64,000 nt of DNA from Citrobacter werkmanii NBRC 105721 (GCA_000759755.1 BBMW01000020.1:1-64000); one strand, 5' to 3'. Shown: positions 51,930-60,687, counted from the stretch's first letter. Program-made: numbers and translations. The notes: generated by a model not told the origin, from the sequence alone.

Positions 51930-52493
51930 TCAGTTCTGAATTCTGAGAAGGACGGTTGATACATCGGTATACGTGAATGTGCCACGCGGCAGCGGCTCCC
52001 AGACATCAGCCAGGGGTTTCAGGATTTTCTGCTGGCGTGGCCCGTTCAGACAAACCGCCGTCAGTATTCCGCCTGTTTCGAGCAGCGTTAAGGCGTGCTG
52101 TATATGGCGGATATCCTGCGCATGCTGAAACGGCGGATTCATCAGGATCTTGCTGTAGAGGTTTTCCGGCTGGTATTCCAGAAAATCCCCGCACCAGACG
52201 TTAACGCCCGGAAATTCCGCCCGCAGATGTGCGGCTAACGCGGCGTTAAGCTCCACGGCGTCACACCGTGCCAGCGGGGCCACCTCCCGGATGGCCCGTA
52301 AAATGGCCCCCGTTCCGGCCTCCGGCTCCAGAATACGATCAGAATCGGTAATCTCTGCGAGATCAATCATCTGATGACAGACTGGATCGGGGGTAACGAA
52401 AAGTTGCGAGCTGGCCCGGATTTCGGCCACGGGGGTGCGCCCGTCAAGTCTGGCCCGCATTGCCTGAATGCGGTCCCTGAGTTCACTATGCAT
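51930..52493 (-). CDS. DNA-methyltransferase-like protein (NPPF type)
   Basis: The 187-residue protein has SAM motif I LEPEAGTGAIL (55-65), the acidic residue in VELNAAL, and catalytic NPPF at 119-122. This is the gamma/N6-adenine type, small and without a target-recognition domain. It may modify incoming DNA or RNA; the substrate is unknown. It follows the DUF3560 gene in the same direction. Confidence 0.78.
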   Translation of the reverse strand: MHSELRDRIQAMRARLDGRTPVAEIRASSQLFVTPDPVCHQMIDLAEITDSDRILEPEAGTGAILRAIREVAPLARCDAVELNAALAAHLRAEFPGVNVWCGDFLEYQPENLYSKILMNPPFQHAQDIRHIQHALTLLETGGILTAVCLNGPRQQKILKPLADVWEPLPRGTFTYTDVSTVLLRIQN

Positions 52494-52539
52494 ATGGCTG
52501 GCCCTTACCTCCCCGGCGTAACGCCGGGGAGTCTGTCGG

Positions 52540-53922
52540 TTATTTTTGCGGGATTTCGACGGTTTTCATGTCGGTGATGTACACGTTATCGAGCGTGTAA
52601 CCGCTGGTCATGATGCGGCGGAAGCGGTACGCGCCATGCTCATCATTTTCAGCGACACCCCGGACCGACTTATAATCAGCCGGGGTTTTCGACCATTCGG
52701 ATTTGGTCATTTCGCGGAAACCCTCCCCCGGATAATTGACGATCGGCGGGCGTTTCGCGGCCTGTTTTGCGGCGCGGGCTTCTTCCGCAGACGGGGCTTT
52801 ATAGTCCGTGATGCGGTCGGGGGTCAGTGTCATGGTCCCGTTGCAGCGCATAAAGCTGTAATACGGGGTGACAACCGAACTGACCGCGCCGTTACTTTTA
52901 TTGATGCGGATGATGGTCAGCCATTCGCCCCGGCTCTGGACCTGCCCGCCCGGCTCAAAATCCTGGGTACGGGTGACCACGCCGCCGCTTTCGTCCAGCA
53001 TGGCGCGTTCATAGGCCAGGCGGTTCTGGTAATGATTCAGCCAGCGCTGCTGATGGCGGATCGTGCGTTCATGATAAGGGGCGGCAATATCGCGGGCCTG
53101 TTCAAAGGTAATAATCTCATTCTCAAGCGCCGAATGCAGGGACATCTGGCCTTCGTACTGGCTTTTCTCCGGCGGGCGCGGGTATTTTTCCAGCGTGAAA
53201 CAGGTGTAAATATGATCGTAATTACTGATAAGCCGCGCCATTTTCAGATCCAGCGTCTGCGCCCGCCACATCGTCAGATATTTCTGCGCCTGTGCAATAT
53301 TCCGCTCCGCCTTGCGCTTGTCCGCCTCGATCTTTCTGATACGGCGGTAACGCACATCCGGGCGCTCCTTGTATTTCGCCAGACGCAGGGATGCATGCGC
53401 CCGTTCCTCCCAGTATTCCGCACGTTCAAAGAGCATCACGGCGCGTTTCATACCGTTCTCAATACGCTGCGCATCCCGTCGCGCGCGGCGTTCGCTGTGA
53501 TGGCCTACCAGGATCGGCTGTCCGAACGGGATAACCGACGCCAGCGCATCCACCTGCGCGAGCGTCTGCTCTGACTCCCCGGCGCGTTTTTCGCTGTAGC
53601 CGCTGAAACGGTCGGCGCGTTGCTCCTGACGGTCAAACAGGGTGTTGTCATCGTCTTCAATATCTCCGGCAAGAGACAGAAGCGCGTCCTCACGGGCTGG
53701 CGTCCAGGCTGGCGCGACAAACAGTTTCTGTTTCGGCGCCCAGCGAAAACCCACGGCGTGGATCTTCTGATACGTTTCATCATCCAGACGCAGCGCGGCA
53801 TACAGGCGCAATTTGTTGTCATCCGGGGAGTATGTCGCCCGGTACGACTGCGCGGGGCTGTTTTCATACGCGGGCGGCGGGGTGATGCTGGCAGTCAGTG
53901 TCTGTGCGGTATTCTGTGTCAT
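52540..53922 (-). CDS. DUF3560 family protein
   Basis: The 460-residue protein begins with a fold related to DUF5710 (ATYSPDDNKLRLYAALRLDDETYQKIHAVGFRWAPKQKLFVAP, about 28-70). A long basic helical DUF3560 part (about 100-230, rich in Arg/Glu, probable coiled coil) follows, then a C-terminal domain. It is frequent in plasmid leading regions; function unknown. Confidence 0.82.
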   Translation of the reverse strand: MTQNTAQTLTASITPPPAYENSPAQSYRATYSPDDNKLRLYAALRLDDETYQKIHAVGFRWAPKQKLFVAPAWTPAREDALLSLAGDIEDDDNTLFDRQEQRADRFSGYSEKRAGESEQTLAQVDALASVIPFGQPILVGHHSERRARRDAQRIENGMKRAVMLFERAEYWEERAHASLRLAKYKERPDVRYRRIRKIEADKRKAERNIAQAQKYLTMWRAQTLDLKMARLISNYDHIYTCFTLEKYPRPPEKSQYEGQMSLHSALENEIITFEQARDIAAPYHERTIRHQQRWLNHYQNRLAYERAMLDESGGVVTRTQDFEPGGQVQSRGEWLTIIRINKSNGAVSSVVTPYYSFMRCNGTMTLTPDRITDYKAPSAEEARAAKQAAKRPPIVNYPGEGFREMTKSEWSKTPADYKSVRGVAENDEHGAYRFRRIMTSGYTLDNVYITDMKTVEIPQK

Positions 53923-53977
53923 GTGAGTTTCTCCTTCCTGTGGTTGCCGCCCCTCGCGGGGCGGCTCACCTGATTAG

Positions 53978-54205
53978 TTACAGTCCGCGTTTCAGTTTCA
54001 GGGTGCGAAGCACCTGGCCTAACGCATCATTTTTCATCGCGGGAATGTGCACCCCGCGCCCCTTGCAGACGCGCCTGGCAATATGTCGCCCGAACGCTTT
54101 TAATTCGGGTTCAATCTCTGATGCGGACAGCTCGGCGCGACTGATGCGCTTATGTTTGTGGGGCTTTACAGCTCCGGCGGAAGGTGAAACAATGGTTACT
54201 GGCAT
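53978..54205 (-). CDS. Small basic unknown protein
   Basis: The 75-residue protein is strongly basic (HKHKRISRAEL, RRVCKGRGVH, LKLKRGL). It is placed just upstream of the DUF3560 gene. The start is near GGAG. Not recognised; nucleic-acid binding is only suggested by charge. Confidence 0.5.
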   Translation of the reverse strand: MPVTIVSPSAGAVKPHKHKRISRAELSASEIEPELKAFGRHIARRVCKGRGVHIPAMKNDALGQVLRTLKLKRGL

Positions 54206-54296
54206 TTGATTAACTCCTTATGCTGGTTAATAAAGCTGTAAAAACCGTTCGAGCGATTTTTACAGCGTGGATAAAGCAGGGTTTACCCTGCTTTTT

Positions 54297-54524
54297 TCAT
54301 GTCTGCGGGTTGCTGCCCGTTCCTTCTGCCTCCTTCTGTACTTTGTCGGTAATGTCTTCTGGGTCGCCTAAAAACCAGCCGCTGACGGGTTTATAACGTT
54401 CAACAAACGCTCTCACCGCCTTTTTACCGGTCATAGCTTTTACGCGGGTAAACATCGGTATAACGCCCTGTGCATCGCGTCCGCTGAACGCAATCTGATA
54501 AACACGCATCGCCTGAGCCTGCAT
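54297..54524 (-). CDS. Small unknown leading-region protein
   Basis: The 75-residue protein contains MRVYQIAFSGRDAQGVIPMFTRVKAMTGKKAVRAFVERY. The start is preceded by AGGAGAAAGAAA. Not recognised. It is in line with the genes below it and could be the first gene after leader R1b. Confidence 0.55.
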   Translation of the reverse strand: MQAQAMRVYQIAFSGRDAQGVIPMFTRVKAMTGKKAVRAFVERYKPVSGWFLGDPEDITDKVQKEAEGTGSNPQT

Positions 54525-54911
54525 TTTTCTTTCTCCTGGTTTTTAAAGAACATCACCCGTTGAGTTTCGGGAGCCGCGGTGTTGACGTTTGCGGGAACCT
54601 GCTGCGCTGTTCCCTCTGGTATTTAACTTCACCCGTTTGAGAACCTTCGCCGCAGGGGCGTAAACGAGCACGGGCGATGGCAGCTGTCCTGGGCGCGGTT
54701 TACCGCGTGCCATTTACCCTGGACGGCTGACAGCGTTTGTGCTTGTCTCAGCCCGGGCGAAAGGGGCTTAAACGGTGAAAAGGCACCAGAAGTGGATGAG
54801 AGCAGGGGCCCGCCGCAACGTCGGGGCGCGGCACGCGAAACGGCGTTGCGCCTTACAGCCCGGCAGCCTTACCGCCGGGGTGCGAAAAGCGCCGGAAACG
54901 GCGCGCCAGGG

Positions 54912-55104
54912 GCGGCGTGACCGGAACGGTCGCAGCAAGCCTGCCGTTGACGTTGCGACAGCCTGGGATGGAAACCCGCTGCCCGAAGGGCCGGGCAGAG
55001 ACAGCGCAGCTGGCTCGGTGCGAAGCATGACAGCCCCGGTTCCCGTCAGGGAAGTCGCCCGTCGTCAGCGAAATCCGTCAGGAAATATCGGCAGCAGCAT
55101 GAAA
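54912..55104. repeat. Leading-region repeat R1, copy b
   Basis: Near-identical to 51535-51727. A longer tail of AGGAAC units follows copy b than copy a. Confidence 0.85.
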
Positions 55105-55110
55105 GGAAAC

Positions 55111-55146
55111 AGGAACAGGAACAGGAACAGGAACAGGAACAGGAAC
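55111..55146 (+). repeat. Hexanucleotide tandem repeat (AGGAAC)6
   Basis: Six perfect AGGAAC units directly behind R1 copy b. Copy a carries only one perfect unit. Probably variable in number. Confidence 0.9.
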
Positions 55147-55259
55147 AGGCAACGTATTATCACCGGCAGAAAAAAATCCTCACACACTGGCCAGACAAAA
55201 CTATCACCCGGCATGAGAAAAATCCGGCCAGCGACAGGCAGAAGGCATCAGGAATGGCG

Positions 55260-55514
55260 CTATTTTTTAGTCTCATCCTCTTTTCTGGCATATTCCGGGG
55301 CATTTTTGTCCGGGAGCTGCTCACTGAACTGACGATAATAGTGCAACCGCCCCCAAAAATACGCTCTGAGATGTTCAGGCAGTTCTCTGACCACCAGTTC
55401 AGCGACCACCGGCATAGCCAGCCTTTCTTTATACGCCACACCTGAAGCGACCAGGTCAATGGCCACTTTATCCTGCTCTTCTTTTGATGTTGCGGCGAGA
55501 TTAAATCCGGACAT
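55260..55514 (-). CDS. Small unknown leading-region protein
   Basis: The ATG at 55514 (84 residues) has CGGAG six bases upstream; a longer frame to 55568 has no ribosome site. It contains [20 protein letters not shown] and [16 protein letters not shown]. Acidic/basic C-terminus. Not recognised. Confidence 0.55.
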   Translation of the reverse strand: MSGFNLAATSKEEQDKVAIDLVASGVAYKERLAMPVVAELVVRELPEHLRAYFWGRLHYYRQFSEQLPDKNAPEYARKEDETKK

Positions 55515-55686
55515 CATATGCTCCGACAGAAAGGGAAACCGGAAGTCAGTGTACGTCATCTGAGTCATAGGGGGAAAAGGACGTGGAGCGGCGCGAAGCG
55601 CGGCGCGTGTCCTTCTTCCCGCAGGCGCCAGCCTGCATGGTTTTTCGCGCGGGCTGACAGGCGGCCTCCCCCGCCTGCCATCATGC

Positions 55687-55878
55687 TTACCTGCCCTTTC
55701 CTCCCCGTAAGATGAAGTGACCGCCGATGTACACGGAATACTGACAGTTCATGTACTCGCAGATTTCATCCACGACCTGCGCGGTTGTCAGTTCGCGCTG
55801 GCCTGCATCACGGCGGCGGGCATTAATCAGTGCTTTGTACTGGCGAAGAATTTCGCGGGTTTCCGGTTTAATATTCAC
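55687..55878 (-). CDS. Small unknown protein
   Basis: The 63-residue protein starts [24 protein letters not shown] and continues with [23 protein letters not shown]. It is mostly helical. AGGAGGAGAG lies upstream. It belongs to the same minus-strand run as the DUF1380 genes. Not recognised. Confidence 0.55.
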   Translation of the reverse strand: MNIKPETREILRQYKALINARRRDAGQRELTTAQVVDEICEYMNCQYSVYIGGHFILRGGKGR

Positions 55879-55893
55879 GGGGTACTCTCCTCC

Positions 55894-56304
55894 TTATGCG
55901 TCGATCGCGGTCTGTAACTGGCGCATGGCGTCCATTTCTTCAGCAATGAAGGCGTCGGCATTACCACCCCCTTCTTCTGCCACGGCGTACAACCGATTTA
56001 GTTCACTGCCTGCCAGTAACATGATTTTTTGCAATGCACTGGCCGGAACGCTGACATCACGTATTGCGCGGCGTTCGTCCATCAGTTCTTCAGTAATGCC
56101 ACGGATCATGCTCACATCGGCTCCCTGATCATACGTCACATCCAGTCGCTGCATGACGCACGTAATATCCTCCTCGGACAAAGGCCACTCACTGGTCAAC
56201 ATGCGGATGTCCTCCCGCGTAATACACAGAACCAGCAACGCTTCATCGGATGAAAGGTCATATTTCAGGAGATCGGTCATGATTTCTTTCACGGGTGCGT
56301 ACAT
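55894..56304 (-). CDS. DUF1380 protein, copy 1
   Basis: The 136-residue protein starts MYAPVKEIM and has ALLVLCITREDIRML and SEEDITCVMQRLD. These are the landmarks of the three other DUF1380 genes here (MYGT start, LxxxWTxxDV, acidic DxxVL helix, VPxxxLxxLL). Soluble, acidic. Function unknown; the family is typical of plasmid leading regions. Confidence 0.72.
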   Translation of the reverse strand: MYAPVKEIMTDLLKYDLSSDEALLVLCITREDIRMLTSEWPLSEEDITCVMQRLDVTYDQGADVSMIRGITEELMDERRAIRDVSVPASALQKIMLLAGSELNRLYAVAEEGGGNADAFIAEEMDAMRQLQTAIDA

Positions 56305-56347
56305 TTTTTGTTCCTTTTTAAAAGGGGCGGCATCGCCGCCCCGTCTG

Positions 56348-56773
56348 TTATTCAGCCGGACGCGGCGTAAACGACACTGCCAGCAGGGTTTTGAGCATAT
56401 CCAGCGCGGCGCATTCCTCGGCGGCCGTGTCCGGCATCTGATAACGCGGAATGTTCATTCCGGCTTCCATCAGGGGTAACAGGACACGCAGCGCATCTTC
56501 GGGTACAGCAATCTGGCGCGATGCCCGCGCAGCGGAAATTTTGCTGAGTTCATCGGCGATAAATTCCAGTCCCAGCCCGTACCGCCACACTCCGGCACTG
56601 CCTGCTTTGCCAATGACGCGGAGCACATAAGACACATCGTCGTCCGTGGGGCTGTACTCCGCGCCCGCTTCCCGCACGTCCTCCGGCGTCCAGGTAATAA
56701 CGGCGATTTTTTTGTTGTTTTCATGCTGTTTCAGCAAGGCGATACAGATTTCACTGACGGTTCCATACATGGC
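56348..56773 (-). CDS. DUF1380 protein, copy 2
   Basis: The ATG at 56773 (MYGTVSEICIALL) gives 141 residues; the frame extends to 56818 but without ribosome site. Landmarks AVITWTPEDVREAGAEYS, DDDVSYVLRVIG and VPEDALRVLLPLM agree with the family. It is separated from copy 1 by 43 bp. Confidence 0.78.
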   Translation of the reverse strand, partial: AMYGTVSEICIALLKQHENNKKIAVITWTPEDVREAGAEYSPTDDDVSYVLRVIGKAGSAGVWRYGLGLEFIADELSKISAARASRQIAVPEDALRVLLPLMEAGMNIPRYQMPDTAAEECAALDMLKTLLAVSFTPRPAE

Positions 56774-56836
56774 ATGTTTCTCTTTAATTGATGAATGGCG
56801 GTTACAGTGGGGCGGCATCGCCGCCCCGTTGGTTAA

Positions 56837-57265
56837 TCAGTCAAGCGCGGCGTAAATGGCGTTACATTCAGGGTGAAAAACGATGTGATTCCAGAGCTGG
56901 GTATCACGCAGCATATACAGGTGTGTGAGTGCAACGTTGCCGCAGTCGTGATGCGTCCAGCAACGGCGGTTAATGGCAAGCGAGGTGAGAATAATTCCGG
57001 CGGCGTCGGCGCTGACGGTACGATCAAACCAGTTTTCACCGTTGATCATGTGTACCTGATCGCAGTCAGGCATCATGTACCCGCCGCCTTCCGGCAGACG
57101 AATGAAATGCCAGGTAACGCCGTTGTATTCCGGCATCCACTGTTTTGCCAGGGCATACACCTGTAATTCAGCCAGCATGAAATCGGTGCCGAACATGTAC
57201 GGCAGGAAAGAAAGGCGGTCGGATTCTTCGACGTTAAGGGTGTGCTGACGTGTAGCTAACTGCAT
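56837..57265 (-). CDS. KlcA/ArdB-family antirestriction protein
   Basis: The 142-residue protein shows the family pattern: RLSFLPYMFGTDFMLAELQVY, then GVTWHFIRLPEGGGYMMPD, and SADAAGIILTSLAIN near the C-terminus. ArdB/KlcA proteins reduce type I restriction in the recipient without mimicking DNA. It is preceded by a leader with a very large inverted repeat. Confidence 0.85.
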   Translation of the reverse strand: MQLATRQHTLNVEESDRLSFLPYMFGTDFMLAELQVYALAKQWMPEYNGVTWHFIRLPEGGGYMMPDCDQVHMINGENWFDRTVSADAAGIILTSLAINRRCWTHHDCGNVALTHLYMLRDTQLWNHIVFHPECNAIYAALD

Positions 57266-57684
57266 GGTAAACCTCCGTAATCACATGGTCTGCGACACCG
57301 GGCGGTGCCGTGCATCCATAACAGTCGGGCGATCGGGCGGGGATACCAGGGCGCAAGGGAAGCCGCAGCCTGACGCGCACGGCAGACGGGAGCTGAAGGG
57401 TGAGACCGTGAAACCTGAGCGGGCGAACGACCGGAAGATAACGGCTGACGTGAAGGAAGGACCGGGTGACCGCAGCGGCGCCAGCGAACCCTTGTATCCC
57501 CGACAGCCCGACTACGATGGATGCACGGCAACGCCCGCACACGTCACCGGACTGACAGAGTGGAAAACCACCAGGCCACGTCACACAGGGACGGGGCCGC
57601 CATAAAAGCGGAGCCGGCGACATCCTTTTCAGCTTCTGAGTCACCGGCGGATAAAAGAAGGGGTTTCCCCCTTCCTTCCCTGAC
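57266..57684 (-). promoter_or_regulatory. Leader of the klcA-like gene with a large inverted repeat
   Basis: Arms at 57306-57351 and 57489-57530 are complementary with few mismatches (both contain TGCCGTGCATCCAT on opposite strands). They enclose about 140 bp. As single strand, this would fold into a long stem, as expected of an Frpo-like promoter active on the incoming strand. No coding function is supported. Confidence 0.55.
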
Positions 57685-58452
57685 TTAACCCCCGATGGGG
57701 TCAGTGTTGCGCACCTCATTAATGACATCCCGCAACACGCGGCGGTCAAACCAGCGGCGGACCGGTTCCCCCGGGAAACGCAGGAGATCGGTCATCACCC
57801 CGGCCGCTTCGATTTCTTCCCTGGACTCATTCACCAGGGTGAGCAGGACCGGACAAAACCGCGCATCCCGGACCAGTATGCCGTCCAGCACCTGATCCAG
57901 CCGTTCCCCGTCCTCACTGTCCAGCCAGTTGTCATGTTCGTATTCGTCCGCAACCAGTCGCCAGTCTCCGAATCGTTTTTCCATCAGCCGCGGCGCGGCA
58001 GATGGCTCCAGTGCCGCCGCGATGCGCTGCGCGTCCTGGCGAACGATTTCACACACCCGATCAGTGAAGTCTTTCAGGAAGGCCAGCAGGTCTGCGCACT
58101 CGGCTTTTGTCAGCCATTCCCGGGCATACGGCAGACTGATACACGTACAGTCAGGCAGTGCTTCGGGCCGGGGATAAGACTGAGCCGGGTACAGATGCAG
58201 CCGGGCGGGCGTACCTGCCAGCCGTTGCGCGCTGGCGGTCAGCAGTTTCGCCCGTCCGTCATTCAGGGCCTGGCACAGCCGGGTTGTCAGTGCGAGGATC
58301 TCGTCTGCATCGAGCACGCCACTGACTGACAGCCAGCCGGGAACTTCGCCCGGGGCAACCTGCATTACCCCCACACATTCAGGCCAGCCGGACCGGCGCA
58401 GCAGATTGTCACCGTGGCGCAGAATGAGGGCGTTCAGGGTATCGTTATTCAT
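57685..58452 (-). CDS. Unknown leading-region protein
   Basis: The ATG at 58452 gives 255 residues (MNNDTLNALILRHGDNLLRR); the frame continues upstream to 58596 with no ribosome site. Acidic, soluble, Leu/Arg-rich: DADEILALTTRLCQALNDGRAKLL, KRFGDWRLVADEYEHDNWLDSEDGERL. No catalytic motif was noticed. It lies between two DUF1380 pairs. Confidence 0.6.
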   Translation of the reverse strand: MNNDTLNALILRHGDNLLRRSGWPECVGVMQVAPGEVPGWLSVSGVLDADEILALTTRLCQALNDGRAKLLTASAQRLAGTPARLHLYPAQSYPRPEALPDCTCISLPYAREWLTKAECADLLAFLKDFTDRVCEIVRQDAQRIAAALEPSAAPRLMEKRFGDWRLVADEYEHDNWLDSEDGERLDQVLDGILVRDARFCPVLLTLVNESREEIEAAGVMTDLLRFPGEPVRRWFDRRVLRDVINEVRNTDPIGG

Positions 58453-58519
58453 GGTTATTCTCTCTGTATGCTGTACGGGAAGTGTCGCCCCGTCAGAACG
58501 GGCGGGGCGATCAGTCAAA

Positions 58520-58921
58520 TCAGGCGGCCAGGAGCTGCCTGAGCCACGTGATATCTGCCTGGGCATCAGCCACGGACGGGTAATGCTGGCAAACAAGCGG
58601 CCAGGCCCGGGCGTCTTCTGTGTCCAGCGCCAGCCCCGCGACGTCAGTCAGGCGGGCCAGCAGATCGGCGGGAACGATGACGGTCGGGATGTCGGCCCGT
58701 AATCCGGCATACATCTCCTGGACCGTGCGAAATGAAATGCCCTCTTCGGTATGCCCGGCAACGCTGCCGATTTCCTGCAAAATGGCACTGGCCTCGCTTT
58801 CCGTCATGTTTTCCACCTGGGCCATCACGTCCTGCTTCGTCCAGACCAGCAGGGCAAAGTGTTCATCGTTACCAAACATACGTTTCAGCTTTTTATTCAG
58901 TTCCTTACGGGTGCCGTACAT
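58520..58921 (-). CDS. DUF1380 protein, copy 3
   Basis: The start at 58921 (MYGTRKELNKKL) agrees with the other copies; an ATG at 58924 directly before it is equally possible. Landmarks FALLVWTKQDVMAQVENM, SEASAILQEIG and VPADLLARLTDVAGLAL. 133 residues. Confidence 0.78.
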   Translation of the reverse strand: MYGTRKELNKKLKRMFGNDEHFALLVWTKQDVMAQVENMTESEASAILQEIGSVAGHTEEGISFRTVQEMYAGLRADIPTVIVPADLLARLTDVAGLALDTEDARAWPLVCQHYPSVADAQADITWLRQLLAA

Positions 58922-58979
58922 CATGATCTTATGTTCCTCTGAGCATATTCAGTTCACGCCGCCGGAGCGGCGTGGGGAT

Positions 58980-59399
58980 TCAGTTTTTCAGTAAGGCGCG
59001 CACTTTCGCCGTATCAGCCAGGCGGCGGGTCACGCTTTCCGGCACCGGATGATTTCCGTCGCGGGCGGTCCATTCCCTGTGCCACAACGCCTGTTCGGCG
59101 GTCGTCAGCAGGGTTTCAAGCAGGTCAGCCGGCACCATCACCGCCGGAACGGCCTGTTTCACCTGATCAATCAAATCCATGACCGCACTGGCAGACACGC
59201 CCGACTCAAGCCGTTGTTCTTCCGGTATGGCGTCCAGACGCGCCAGAACGTCCTTTATGTCCTGTTCAGAAACGGCACATTCCATTCCGTCAGCCAGCGC
59301 TTCGATATCCGCCGGGGACCAGACAACCAGGTTCAGCGGGGTTTCTGCGGGATACTGCTCACTCAACAACCGGCAGAGGGTTTCACAGGTTCCGTACAT
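58980..59399 (-). CDS. DUF1380 protein, copy 4
   Basis: The ATG at 59399 (MYGTCETLCRLLSEQYP) has AGGAG upstream and gives 139 residues; the longer frame to 59471 overlaps the next gene. Landmarks NLVVWSPADIEALADGM, SEQDIKDVLARLD and VPADLLETLLTTAEQAL. It is closest in wording to copy 3. Confidence 0.78.
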   Translation of the reverse strand: MYGTCETLCRLLSEQYPAETPLNLVVWSPADIEALADGMECAVSEQDIKDVLARLDAIPEEQRLESGVSASAVMDLIDQVKQAVPAVMVPADLLETLLTTAEQALWHREWTARDGNHPVPESVTRRLADTAKVRALLKN

Positions 59400-59409
59400 G
59401 TTTTTCTCC

Positions 59410-59631
59410 TTAGTCCTTAAAGCAGGTATCCAGCTCAAGCATTTCGTTGTACGCCGCCATAAACAGGGCATTGATGCGGAAAAGCGTCTGACGGGCCAGG
59501 CGTTCGGTCAGCACGTCGGAATCAAAGCGATAACGGTGCTCCATGCCGTTCAGCGCGTCCCGCAGGTCACTCATGTTGTTGGCCAGTTCCGCCACTTCTG
59601 CGCGGAGTTTTTCGTGTCCGGAATAGTTCAT
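59410..59631 (-). CDS. Small helical unknown protein
   Basis: The 73-residue protein contains HEKLRAEVAELANNMSDLRDALNGMEHRYRF and probably forms a coiled coil. Its start overlaps the stop of the methyltransferase gene, so they are co-translated. Not recognised. Confidence 0.6.
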   Translation of the reverse strand: MNYSGHEKLRAEVAELANNMSDLRDALNGMEHRYRFDSDVLTERLARQTLFRINALFMAAYNEMLELDTCFKD

Positions 59632-60311
59632 TACGCGGCCTCCGGATAAAAGACGTCGTTGGCGGCCGGGCGCTGCATGGCGCGCTGCACCGCTGACAGG
59701 CGCTCAATTCCGGCTTTGTGGTACTGCTCCATCAGCTCAATGCCGATATAACGGCGCCCTGCCTGGACGGCGGCCACACAGGTGGAGCCGGAACCGGCAA
59801 ACGGATCGAGAACAATGGCGTTCGGGTGTGTGAAGCTCTCGATCAGCGGTTGCAGGCTGGTCACGGGTTTTTCGGTCGGGTGGTGGCGGTTGCCGCTGTA
59901 TTTCCAGCCCAGGACGTCCGGTAACGGGTCCGGCGGCAGGGCCGGGCGGCCTTTCGCAAGGATATAGGCGCATTCATGGCGGTAGCCGACATAGGCCGAT
60001 TTGGACGAGTAGGTTTTGGTGAAAACCAGATGCCCGACCACACTGAACCCGGCACTTTTCCACGCGGCCATGAAGCGATCGACGCGGTTCCAGCCGTAGA
60101 AGCTCACCATCAGAGCGTCTTTTTTGAGGATGCGGTACATCTCATTGCAGGCAGGCTGGAGCCATTCGTCGGTTTTGTCACCGGCAATACTGCGGCCGGA
60201 ACGGTCACGAAACCCGACCAGATACGGGGGATCGGTGAGGATGAAATCAACGGCGCGATCCGGAAAGGAGGCCATAATATTGACGCAGTTACCCAGGATA
60301 AAACGGGACAT
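59631..60311 (-). CDS. Orphan DNA adenine methyltransferase (DPPY type)
   Basis: The 226-residue protein has catalytic DPPY at 27-30 and the SAM motif FAGSGS at 171-176. The catalytic motif comes first (beta-class order, like YhdJ or CcrM). It also has HHPTEKPV, usual for this class. No restriction enzyme gene is adjacent, so it probably protects the plasmid against host restriction or alters gene control. A repeat-type leader lies upstream. Confidence 0.88.
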   Translation of the reverse strand: MSRFILGNCVNIMASFPDRAVDFILTDPPYLVGFRDRSGRSIAGDKTDEWLQPACNEMYRILKKDALMVSFYGWNRVDRFMAAWKSAGFSVVGHLVFTKTYSSKSAYVGYRHECAYILAKGRPALPPDPLPDVLGWKYSGNRHHPTEKPVTSLQPLIESFTHPNAIVLDPFAGSGSTCVAAVQAGRRYIGIELMEQYHKAGIERLSAVQRAMQRPAANDVFYPEAA

Positions 60312-60687
60312 AGGGACACCTCGTGGTTACAGGGGGCACCCAGGAGGACGTCGGTACGACGTCCGTTCCCTGCTGCCCGGAGCCTGTACGCCGCGACCGG
60401 TAACGGGTCAGGCTGACCGTGGAATAACGAGCCGACAGTCCCCATCGTCGGCGAGCTTATGCCGCGAAAGCGGCTTGAAGGGCGCTCCTTAAAATGCGAG
60501 TGGATGGCGTAAAATCACAGCAACGCCGGACAGGAGCGGAAAAGCCGCCCGTCCCGTGTCCGTCCGGGCGCGGCACACTGGCTCCGGGCAGTGGATATCC
60601 CCGCGCCACGCGCGGCATGGATGCGGAGCAGCGCGACATCCTTTTTCCTGCCTGAAGTACCGGGCAGTCGCCCTGCCCGGCATTCCG
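60312..60687 (-). promoter_or_regulatory. Leader of the methyltransferase gene holding repeat R2 copy a
   Basis: No gene. It holds R2a (60415-60581), a perfect hairpin GGACGTCGGTACGACGTCC (60346-60364) and GCCGC-TTTC-GCGGC-type hairpins (near 60461-60474). It is probably a single-strand promoter or regulatory leader. Confidence 0.5.
60415..60581. repeat. Leading-region repeat R2, copy a
   Basis: About 167 bp, near-identical to 62101-62267 (both contain GGAATAACGAGCCGACA and GCCGGACAGGAGCGGAAAAG). Both copies stand immediately upstream of minus-strand genes. Confidence 0.85.

Larger units (their letters stand above)
54525..55259 (-). promoter_or_regulatory. Leader holding repeat R1 copy b
   Basis: This 735-bp stretch has no supported gene. 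It contains R1 copy b (54912-55104) and a hexanucleotide tandem repeat (55111-55146). Many short inverted repeats (AACGGCGC and so on) make it strongly foldable. By analogy with copy a it probably serves the downstream minus-strand genes. Confidence 0.48.

Noticed and set aside
52546-53574. Plus-strand 342-codon frame
   Set aside because: It lies antisense to the DUF3560 gene; no start signal or family match.
54775-55332. Plus-strand frame with an Asn-Arg repeat (and its relative at 51641-51946)
   Set aside because: Both are translations of the R1 leader repeat; the Asn-Arg run comes from the AGGAAC tract. Opposite to all leading genes and without ribosome site.
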